The notes beneath the pieces were generated by a model that was not told the DNA's origin, did no database searches, and saw only the letters and a list, made by a program, of their open reading frames with translations. From positions 62,001 to 126,000 of the forward strand of contig CAWFUH010000004.1 in NCBI GenBank assembly GCA_963818855.1: a stretch of DNA of 64,000 nucleotides, written 5' to 3'. The translations under genes and the position numbers were made by a program. Of the stretch, positions 25,262-32,267 are shown piece by piece. Position 1 is the first letter of the stretch. Each line of letters opens with the position of its first letter. This DNA is from Bog-159 sp963818855 (GTDB lineage Bacteria; Acidobacteriota; Terriglobia; Bryobacterales; Bryobacteraceae).

Positions 25262-27251
25262 TCTGCGCGGCAGCGAGGAGAAATTTCGCCAGTTGGCGGA
25301 GAACATCCGCGAAGTCTTCTGGATGATGAACGCGGCCGGCACCGAGATCCTCTATGTCAGCCCGGCGTACGAACAGGTGTGGGGCCGCAGTTGCGAAAGC
25401 CTGTACCGCAACCCGATGGCGTGGCTGGAGGCCATTCACCCGGACGATCGGGAGCAGGCGCACCAGGTGTTCGCGAGACAGATGGCCGGCGAGGGCGTCG
25501 ACTCGGTCTATCGCATTCAAACCCCCGACGGACAGCAGAGATGGATCCGTGATCGTGCTTTCCCTATACGCGACGAGGCCGGGCGCCTGATCCGCGTGGC
25601 CGGCATCGCCGAGGATATCACCGAACACAAGCGTTATGAAGCGGAATTAGTGCACGCGCGCGAGGCCGCCGATGCCGCCAGCCTGGCCAAAAGCCGGTTC
25701 CTCGCCAATATGAGCCATGAGATCCGCACGCCCATGAACGGCGTGATCGGCATGTTGCAATTGCTGCTCGAGACCGATCTCACGCCGCAGCAGCGGGATT
25801 ACGCCGCGGTGATTGAGTCCTGCGGGAAGACCTTGCTGACACTCATCGATAACATCCTGGATCTGTCCAAGATCGAAGCGCACAAGATTACGCTGGAACA
25901 CGTGGAATTCAAACTGGCGGATGTCATAGAGGATGTTGTGGCGAGCCTGCGCGCACGGGCCGACAGCAAGGGCCTGGGATTGCATGCGCGGGTGGCCGCG
26001 GAAATATCGCCTTTCCTGCGGGGAGATCCCCATCGCCTGCGGCAGATCTTGCTGAATCTCACCGCCAATGCCATCAAGTTCACCGCACGGGGCGAGGTGC
26101 GCATCGAGGTGGCAAGCGAGGCCCGGAATTTCGGCCAGGCCACGCTGCGTTTCTCCGTCGCCGATACCGGCATCGGTATCCGGCCGGATCAGGCCGCGGA
26201 ATTATTCGCGCCGTTTGTGCAGGCCGACACATCCACCACCCGCAAATATGGCGGCACCGGATTGGGGCTATCGATTTCGAAGCAGTTGGTCGAAATGATG
26301 GGCGGGAAAATTGGATTTGAAAGCGAGGCGGGCCAGGGCTCCACATTCTGGTTTACCGCGCGTTTCGATATTTCGTCTGAGCCGGTCCTGGCTTCCGGCG
26401 AGGACGGCGTTCACCAGACCGCCGCGCATGCGCCTGCACTGGCGCCGCCTGACGGGCACGGTGCGCGACACGACGCGCGTATCCTGGTGGCGGAGGACGA
26501 TCCGACCAACCAGCTGGTACTAGTGGGACAACTGCAGAGGCTCGGGTTTCAGGCGCGCGTGGTTGCCACTGGCGAAGAGGCGGTCGCCGCGCTACGGCAG
26601 GAGAAATACGACCTGATTCTGATGGATTGCCAGATGCCAGGCATGGATGGCTTCGAAGCCACGCGCCGCATTCGACAGGATGGGAGCCAGGATGCTCTGA
26701 TCGTCGCCGTCACGGCCGATGCAATGGCGGGCGATCGCGAAAGATGCATCCAGGCCGGTATGAACGGCTACCTCGCGAAACCGGTGGAGTTGAAGCAGTT
26801 GGCAGCCGTGCTGGCCAAGTGGCTGCCCGCGCACTCCTCCGCAAAAAAGGCGCCAACTGTTCAACTGCCGGCGACCGGCTCCGGAGAGCCGGTTTTCGAC
26901 GAAAAGAGTTTGTTGGAGCGTTTCGGCCAGGCTGGACAGTTCGCGCGCCGCATTGTGAACGGTTTCCTGGCAGACTTTCCAGCCCAGTTGGACAAATTGC
27001 GCCAGCGGCTCGAGGCGGGGGATGGGCCAGGAGCGGCTTTGCAGGCGCATGCCATGCGCGGAGCGGCAGCGGCTGTTTCCGCGAGCAGTCTGCGCGGCCT
27101 GGCGTTGGATTTAGAGCGTGCCGGCGCGGCCGGTAAACTGGCGGATTTTGGCACACTGTTGCCCCGGGCTGCCGGTGAATTCGAGCGCCTCAGGAGCACC
27201 CTGCGGCGCACTGGATGGGAACATACCCGGATCGAGGAAAACATACAATGA
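25227..27251 (+). CDS. Hybrid sensor histidine kinase (PAS-HisKA-HATPase-REC-HPt), 5'-truncated
   Basis: 674 residues as read. A PAS domain begins at about residue 14 (RGSEEKFRQLAENIREVFWM); HisKA with phospho-His near residue 164 (FLANMSHEIRTPMNG); HATPase_c (LRQILLNLTANAIKFTARGE, then TRKYGGTGLGLSISKQLVEM); receiver with Asp467 (LILMDCQMPGMDGFEATRRI); and an HPt domain with His608 (QAHAMRGAAAA). The start lies in sequence antisense to a permease, and the PAS linker begins just after a breakpoint at about 25258-25267, so an N-terminal sensor was probably lost. GGGAG before ATG 25227 may drive the remaining gene. The stop overlaps the response regulator (ATGA). Confidence 0.85.
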   Translation: MLFHVVWPMGVDLRGSEEKFRQLAENIREVFWMMNAAGTEILYVSPAYEQVWGRSCESLYRNPMAWLEAIHPDDREQAHQVFARQMAGEGVDSVYRIQTPDGQQRWIRDRAFPIRDEAGRLIRVAGIAEDITEHKRYEAELVHAREAADAASLAKSRFLANMSHEIRTPMNGVIGMLQLLLETDLTPQQRDYAAVIESCGKTLLTLIDNILDLSKIEAHKITLEHVEFKLADVIEDVVASLRARADSKGLGLHARVAAEISPFLRGDPHRLRQILLNLTANAIKFTARGEVRIEVASEARNFGQATLRFSVADTGIGIRPDQAAELFAPFVQADTSTTRKYGGTGLGLSISKQLVEMMGGKIGFESEAGQGSTFWFTARFDISSEPVLASGEDGVHQTAAHAPALAPPDGHGARHDARILVAEDDPTNQLVLVGQLQRLGFQARVVATGEEAVAALRQEKYDLILMDCQMPGMDGFEATRRIRQDGSQDALIVAVTADAMAGDRERCIQAGMNGYLAKPVELKQLAAVLAKWLPAHSSAKKAPTVQLPATGSGEPVFDEKSLLERFGQAGQFARRIVNGFLADFPAQLDKLRQRLEAGDGPGAALQAHAMRGAAAAVSASSLRGLALDLERAGAAGKLADFGTLLPRAAGEFERLRSTLRRTGWEHTRIEENIQ

Positions 27252-27643
27252 AAACGCTGATCGTAGAAGACGACTTCACTAGCCGGCTGGTACTGCAGAC
27301 GTACCTGTCCCGCTACGGCGAATGTCACATCGCCGTCAATGGTTGGGAGGCGGTGGAGGCATTCCGCTCCGCCTGGGAGGGCGGACAGCCTTACGACCTG
27401 ATCTGCATGGACATCATGCTGCCTGAAATGGATGGGCGGGAAGCCGTCAGGCACGTGCGCAAGATCGAAGAAGCACGGGGTATTCCCTCCAGCGGTGGCG
27501 TCAAGATCATTATGACTACAGCGATCGACGACGTGAAAGAAGTCATGTCGTGCTTCCACGAGCTCTGTGACGCTTACCTGGTGAAACCGATCAACCTCTC
27601 GGAACTGCTCAAACAAGTGCAAGCCTACCAACTGGTTCAGTAG
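27248..27643 (+). CDS. Single-domain response regulator, CheY-like
   Basis: A 131-residue receiver, the whole protein. Acidic pair in LIVEDDFTSRLV, phosphoacceptor Asp in LICMDIMLPEMDGREAVRHV (about residue 58), Thr/Ala switch in IIMTTAIDD and Lys in YLVKPIN. An insertion before the fourth strand (EEARGIPSSGGVK) makes it slightly longer than CheY. It overlaps the kinase stop by four bases (ATGA), so it is co-translated and is the obvious target of the kinase HPt domain. It lacks an output domain; coupling to the chemosensory genes downstream is inferred. Confidence 0.9.
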   Translation: MKTLIVEDDFTSRLVLQTYLSRYGECHIAVNGWEAVEAFRSAWEGGQPYDLICMDIMLPEMDGREAVRHVRKIEEARGIPSSGGVKIIMTTAIDDVKEVMSCFHELCDAYLVKPINLSELLKQVQAYQLVQ

Positions 27644-27666
27644 GCTAAAGCTCATCTGAGCCAAAG

Positions 27667-27730
27667 CGCTCCCTGGCGGTCGCGACTCGGTAACGCGGCA
27701 GAAGCTGCCGAGCCCGACCGTGAGGGAGCG
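27667..27730. repeat. Dispersed palindromic repeat, copy 1
   Basis: CGCTCCCT (27667-27674) and AGGGAGCG (27723-27730) are perfect arms. Between them CGGTCG and CGACCG, and CTCGG and GCCGAG-like words, also pair, giving a long imperfect hairpin in the gap between the response regulator and cheA. A related hairpin with CACCGTCGCGGCTCGG lies at 56724-56793. Such GGTCGCGGCTCGG palindromes recur in this type of genome. Confidence 0.55.
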
Positions 27731-27831
27731 GAACAAAAAATACCGGGCAATGCTTATCCCCTGAGACTTTCCCCCGGCCGCGCCACTAGCATTTCGAAAA
27801 TCCCAAAGGAAAGTGAGTCGACCGTCTCGGA

Positions 27832-30408
27832 ATGGACGATCAAGAAGTCATTCGAGAATTCCTCATTGAAAGCAATGAGAGCCTGGCACGCCTCGACCTG
27901 GAAATGGTGGAGCTTGAGAAGCGCCCCAAAGACCCGGCATTGCTGGCTAGTATATTTCGCACAATCCATACCATCAAAGGCACTTGCGGTTTTCTCGGCT
28001 TCTCTTCTCTGGGATCCGTAACGCATCTGGCGGAGAGCATCCTCAGCCAACTGCGCGAAGGAAAACGCGAGCTGACGCCGGAGTTAGTCACCCTGATTCT
28101 CGAAGCAGTGGATGTAGTCAAGACCATCCTGGTAGCCATCGAGGCCAGCGGCAAGGAAGGATCCAACACCCCCGACGATCTGCTCAAACGTCTGGAAGCG
28201 GCTTGCGCCCAGGCAACCAACGGCACGCCGCTGGGCGAGACTCCCCCAGCGTCCCCTGATGTGGAAAAAGCGGCCGCCCCCAAAGGACCCTCCGTCTCGG
28301 ACTCCACCATCCGCGTGGATGTCGGCCTGCTCGACAAGCTCATGAATCTGGTGGGCGAACTGGTGCTGGCCCGCAATCAGATTTTGCAGTTCAACGCCCG
28401 CCAGGACGATTCCACCCTCAACGCCACCTCGCAGCGCTTGAACCTGATCACCACCGAGCTGCAGGAAGGCGTCATGAAGACCCGCATGCAGCCCATCGGC
28501 GTGGTCTGGAACAAACTGCCGCGCGTGGTGCGCGACATGGCCACTTCGTTCGGCAAGCAGATTAACCTGCAGATGGATGGCGCCGATACCGAGCTGGATA
28601 AGACCATCATCGAGGCTATCAAAGACCCGCTCACCCATATCGTGCGTAATTGCTGCGATCACGGAATTGAAAAACCCGAAATCCGCGTCCGCAACGGCAA
28701 GCCGGCCCAGGGCAAGCTGACTCTGCGCGCCTTCCACGAAGGCGGCCAGGTCAATATCGAGATCCTCGATGACGGCGCCGGAATGGACGTTCAGGTTTTG
28801 AAAGACAAAGCCGTGCAGAGAGGGCTGATCCGCGTCGAGCAGGCCGAGCGCATGAGCGACCGCGAAGCGCTGGCGCTGGTCTTTCTTCCCGGCTTTTCGA
28901 CGGCTGCAGCGATCACCAGCGTGAGCGGCCGCGGCGTGGGTATGGACGTCGTCAAGACGAACATTGAAAAGATCGGCGGCGTCGTGGAGCTGACCAGCCG
29001 CCTGGGTGAAGGCACCACGCTGAAGTTGAAAATCCCGCTTACGCTGGCCATCATTCCAGGGCTGGTAGTCACCCTGGCCGAGAGAAGATCGGCGCCCCGG
29101 AACTTGACCGGTGTCGGCTTGCGCTACGTGATCCCCCAGGTGAGCCTGCTGGAGCTGATCCGCCTGGAGGGGGACGCCGGAAAACGGCAGATCGAACGCA
29201 TCCACGATACGCCGTTCTACCGCAGGCGCGGGAGCCTGCTGCCGCTGGTCTATCTGGCTGACGTCCTAAAAACCGACAGTCCCGCTGAATCCGAAGTCGT
29301 GAACATCGTAGTTTTGCAAGCCGAGGACCGTCAGTTTGGCTTGGTCGTCGACGGAATCAGCGACACGCAGGAAATCGTGGTGAAGCCGCTGGGCAAACAA
29401 TTGAAAGGCTTGAACTGCTATGCCGGCGCCACCATCATGGGCGATGGCCGCGTGGCCCTGATTCTGGATGTGGCGGGAATTGCGCAGTTGTCGGGCGTGG
29501 TGCAGGAATCCCGTGATAAGTCCACTGCGGAAATCCGCCGCCGCGAAAACTCCGCGAGCGATCGCCAGACCTTCCTGTTGTTCCGCGCGGCGCCGTTCGC
29601 GCGCGTGGCCGTGCCGCTCTCGTTAGTGGCGCGCCTGGAGGAAATCGCCCTCTCCAAGATCGAGCACGCGGGCGGCAAACAGGTTGTGCAGTACCGCGGG
29701 CGGATTCTGCAATTGGCTTCGCTCGCGCCGATCCTCGATCCGGGCGTGGAGGACACGGCCAGTCTCAACGATCCGGCACAGGTAGTGGTCTTCAATAACG
29801 GCGATCGCAGCATCGGCATCCTGGTGGACCAGATTCTGGACATCGTGGAGGACCAGGTGACGGCGCGGCAGCCATCCACGCGCCGGGGATTGTTGGGGTC
29901 CGCGGTGATCGGCAAGAAGGTGACCGACCTGCTCGATCTGCACACCATCATTCAGGCTGTCGACGATGGCTGGTTCAACATCCAGGACGGGCAGCGCACC
30001 GCGGCTGCCACCATCATGATCGCCGAACCTTCTTCTTTTGTGCGCGGCCTGGTGCGTAGTTCGCTCGAAATGGCCGGCTATCGCGTCGTGGAGACTGCGG
30101 ACACGCAAGCGGCCCTGCGGGAACTGGAGGGCGGCAAAATCGACGTGGTGCTGGCGGGTCTCGATCTTCCGGCGGACGCCGGCCACAGTCTTCTGGAAGA
30201 AATGCGGCGGTTGCCCGGCCTGGCGCGGATTCCCGCGCTGGCACTTATCGACAGCGCCGAGCAAGGCCAGGCCCAGCGTGAGCATCCGCAAGGGTTCTTC
30301 GATTACCAGATGAAGTTCGATCGGGAGGCCATGCTGCGATCTCTGGGCAGGCTGGCGGGCGCCGTGGGAACGCCGGAAGCGGTGGCACCCACAGGCGAGA
30401 AAGGCTGA
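27832..30408 (+). CDS. cheA: CheA-type kinase with extra CheW-like module and degenerate receiver
   Basis: An 858-residue CheA. Order: HPt with His46 (SIFRTIHTIKGTCGFLGF), dimerisation domain (VDVGLLDKLMNLVGELVLAR), ATPase (DPLTHIVRNCCDHGIEKPEI; GRGVGMDVVKTNIEKIGGVV), a first CheW-like domain (about residues 400-560), a second CheW-like domain (FLLFRAAPFARVAVPLSLVA to TDLLDLHTIIQAVD, about 580-715) and a C-terminal receiver (from TIMIAEPSSFVRGLVRSSLE, about 727). The receiver has Gly776 at the phosphoacceptor position (VVLAGLDLPADAG), so it probably cannot be phosphorylated. It phosphorylates CheY-type regulators; layout recalls FrzE-like kinases. Confidence 0.9.
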   Translation: MDDQEVIREFLIESNESLARLDLEMVELEKRPKDPALLASIFRTIHTIKGTCGFLGFSSLGSVTHLAESILSQLREGKRELTPELVTLILEAVDVVKTILVAIEASGKEGSNTPDDLLKRLEAACAQATNGTPLGETPPASPDVEKAAAPKGPSVSDSTIRVDVGLLDKLMNLVGELVLARNQILQFNARQDDSTLNATSQRLNLITTELQEGVMKTRMQPIGVVWNKLPRVVRDMATSFGKQINLQMDGADTELDKTIIEAIKDPLTHIVRNCCDHGIEKPEIRVRNGKPAQGKLTLRAFHEGGQVNIEILDDGAGMDVQVLKDKAVQRGLIRVEQAERMSDREALALVFLPGFSTAAAITSVSGRGVGMDVVKTNIEKIGGVVELTSRLGEGTTLKLKIPLTLAIIPGLVVTLAERRSAPRNLTGVGLRYVIPQVSLLELIRLEGDAGKRQIERIHDTPFYRRRGSLLPLVYLADVLKTDSPAESEVVNIVVLQAEDRQFGLVVDGISDTQEIVVKPLGKQLKGLNCYAGATIMGDGRVALILDVAGIAQLSGVVQESRDKSTAEIRRRENSASDRQTFLLFRAAPFARVAVPLSLVARLEEIALSKIEHAGGKQVVQYRGRILQLASLAPILDPGVEDTASLNDPAQVVVFNNGDRSIGILVDQILDIVEDQVTARQPSTRRGLLGSAVIGKKVTDLLDLHTIIQAVDDGWFNIQDGQRTAAATIMIAEPSSFVRGLVRSSLEMAGYRVVETADTQAALRELEGGKIDVVLAGLDLPADAGHSLLEEMRRLPGLARIPALALIDSAEQGQAQREHPQGFFDYQMKFDREAMLRSLGRLAGAVGTPEAVAPTGEKG

Positions 30409-30413
30409 AGCGC

Positions 30414-30893
30414 ATGAGCACGGCGCAAACAACGAATGGCGCGGAAGGCGCCAGGGCTTGCCGGGAGTACGCCACTTTCTTTGTCGACGGCCTTTTCTTC
30501 GGCATTGACGTGTTGCAGGTGCAGGAGGTGCTGCGCTACCAGGAGATGACTCAGGTACCGCGGGCCCCGGCCGTAATTCAAGGCCTCATCAACTTGCGCG
30601 GTCAGATCGTCACAGCCGTGGATATGCGGCGGCGTCTCAAACTCCGGGAGCGGGCCGAAGGCCAGACGCCCATGAACACGGTCGTCCGCACCAAAGACGG
30701 GACCGCCGTCAGCCTTTTGGTGGACGAGATCGGTGATGTGGTCGAGGTAGACGCCGAAACATTCGAGGCAACCCCGGATAATGTCGATCCCGCGGCACGC
30801 GATCTGCTGCAGGGCGTGTACAAACTTAAGGGCCGCCTTTTGCTGGTCCTGGATACCGAGAAAGTCATTGATATCGCCGCGAATGTCACCTGA
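30414..30893 (+). CDS. cheW: CheW coupling protein
   Basis: A 159-residue CheW starting five bases after cheA. The core strands are clear: REYATFFVDGLFFGIDVLQV, QEMTQVPRAPAVIQGLINLR, GQIVTAVDMRRRLKLRERAE, VSLLVDEIGDVVEVDAETFE, GVYKLKGRLLLVLDTEKVID. It couples receptors to CheA in the cytoplasmic signalling array. The three CheW-like modules in this operon (one here, two in CheA) match a kinase bound to a single soluble receptor. No oddities. Confidence 0.92.
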   Translation: MSTAQTTNGAEGARACREYATFFVDGLFFGIDVLQVQEVLRYQEMTQVPRAPAVIQGLINLRGQIVTAVDMRRRLKLRERAEGQTPMNTVVRTKDGTAVSLLVDEIGDVVEVDAETFEATPDNVDPAARDLLQGVYKLKGRLLLVLDTEKVIDIAANVT

Positions 30894-30999
30894 TGTGGGG
30901 CAGACCTCCGGGTGGCCGCGCGGAAACTGCCGGCTAACGCCGGCCAGGGGAACGCTGAAACGTGCGCCCCAGTGTAAGGCAGGCAAGGAGGTTCTGAGG

Positions 31000-31614
31000 T
31001 TGGCTTTTACGTTCTTCTTTCGAGACCAACAGGTGCTGGAGCGCGTGGCGGAACACCTCCTTCCCAACCTGGCTGGCCGCAGCCATCCGCGCATCTGGGA
31101 CGCCGGCTCCGCCATGGGGCAAGAGCCTTACACGCTGGCCATGATACTTGCCGAGCGGATGGGACACTTCGCGTTCAACAACCTCCGCATCGATGCCACC
31201 GATGTGGAAAACACCGGCCAGTTCGCCCAAATGATAGAGGCGGCCCTGTACCCGAGAGACGAGTTGTCGCGGTTACCCGAAGGCATCCTGGAGAAGTACT
31301 TCGAGGCGAATGGCCAACACGATTACTTTCGGGTCATCGACCGCATCCGGCGGACGGTCGTGTTTCAGCAACACGATCTTCTATCGCTCCAGGAAATAGG
31401 CCAGGGGTATTCACTGGTTCTGTGCAAGAATGTGCTGCTTCATTTCCAGGCACCGGAGAGGATCGAAGTGCTCAAAATGTTTCATCGCGCCCTGGCGCGC
31501 GACGGCTTGTTCGCCAGCGAACTGACACAGGATATGCCACCGGAGCTTGCCCCCCTGTTCGAGAGGGCGATTCCCGACGTGCAGCTGTTTCGCAAAGTAG
31601 AGGGCGCCGGATGA
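31000..31614 (+). CDS. cheR: Short CheR-type methyltransferase lacking the N-terminal domain
   Basis: I start at TTG 31000, eight bases after AAGGAGG (30985-30991); the frame runs upstream to 30781 but that part overlaps cheW and has no family character. About 204 residues. It opens with TFFFRDQQVLERVAEHLLPN, then RIWDAGSAMGQEPYTLAMIL (SAM-binding motif, usually AGCSTGEEPYSLAM), IDATDVENTGQFAQMIEAAL, VVFQQHDLL and YSLVLCKNVLLHFQAPERIE. Typical CheR has an all-helical N-domain of ~70 residues; it is absent here. It should methylate glutamates on the receptor, although Ser-Ala-Met replaces Cys-Ser-Thr. It overlaps the MBL gene by ATGA; no CheB is present. Confidence 0.85.
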   Translation: MAFTFFFRDQQVLERVAEHLLPNLAGRSHPRIWDAGSAMGQEPYTLAMILAERMGHFAFNNLRIDATDVENTGQFAQMIEAALYPRDELSRLPEGILEKYFEANGQHDYFRVIDRIRRTVVFQQHDLLSLQEIGQGYSLVLCKNVLLHFQAPERIEVLKMFHRALARDGLFASELTQDMPPELAPLFERAIPDVQLFRKVEGAG

Positions 31615-32246
31615 GGATCGTGACGCTGGAGAACAGCGGCGAAATCTATTCTTCCCAGGCTTACCTGGTGCTCGGCGACGCCAGCCGCCTGGAGGACATG
31701 AACACACTGGTGGATGTGGGCCAGGACCCGGCCATACTAGCGAGCATCCAGCGGGCGCCCACTGGGGTCGGCAAATGGCCCGTGGAACAGGTGGTGCTGA
31801 CGCACAACCATTCCGATCACACGGCGTTGCTGCCGCAAGTGCGGGAGGCGTTCCGCCCCAAGGTGTTCGCGTTTTCACCGAATACCGACGGCGTCGATTG
31901 CCTGGTGCACGATGGGGACACCATTAAAATGGGCGACCAGTATTTCGAGGTCATCCATACGCCGGGTCACAGCAGCGACTCGATCTGCCTTTACAACCGG
32001 GTAGAGGGCGTACTCTTCGCGGGCGACACCCCTGTGGTGAACGCGTCGGCGACCGGCACTTATGAGCCGGAATTTCTGGCGGCATTGGAAAAGGTGTGCG
32101 CCCGCGATGTCCGGACGATCTACTTCGGGCACGGCCCTCCGCTGACGGAGAACTGCAATGAGAGGCTGCGTGAATCGAGGATGGCCGCAGGTAATGGCGG
32201 TGGTGGGGCAGGCGGTGTCGCCTGCCTTTTGGAATCTCATAACTAA
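31611..32246 (+). CDS. Metallo-beta-lactamase-fold protein in the chemosensory operon
   Basis: A 211-residue protein, start codon overlapping the CheR stop (ATGA). Metal-binding sequences in order: VVLTHNHSDHTALLPQV (HxHxDH, about residue 63), YFEVIHTPGHSSDSICLY, GVLFAGDTPVVNASATGT and TIYFGHGPPLTENCNERL. No flavodoxin domain, signal peptide or TM segment, so it is a small cytoplasmic MBL protein. In Treponema a diiron MBL-fold protein (ODP) is the oxygen sensor for a cytoplasmic chemoreceptor; the position here, next to CheR and a soluble receptor, suggests a similar role. The motif is HxHxDH, unlike the HxExD of flavodiiron enzymes. A plain hydrolase is the alternative. Confidence 0.8.
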   Translation: MRIVTLENSGEIYSSQAYLVLGDASRLEDMNTLVDVGQDPAILASIQRAPTGVGKWPVEQVVLTHNHSDHTALLPQVREAFRPKVFAFSPNTDGVDCLVHDGDTIKMGDQYFEVIHTPGHSSDSICLYNRVEGVLFAGDTPVVNASATGTYEPEFLAALEKVCARDVRTIYFGHGPPLTENCNERLRESRMAAGNGGGGAGGVACLLESHN

Positions 32247-32267
32247 AGGAATTTAAGGAGCAGACTA

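Noticed and set aside
30781..30999. 5' extension of the cheR frame
   Set aside because: It overlaps cheW and lacks the CheR N-domain; TTG 31000 has AAGGAGG at proper distance.
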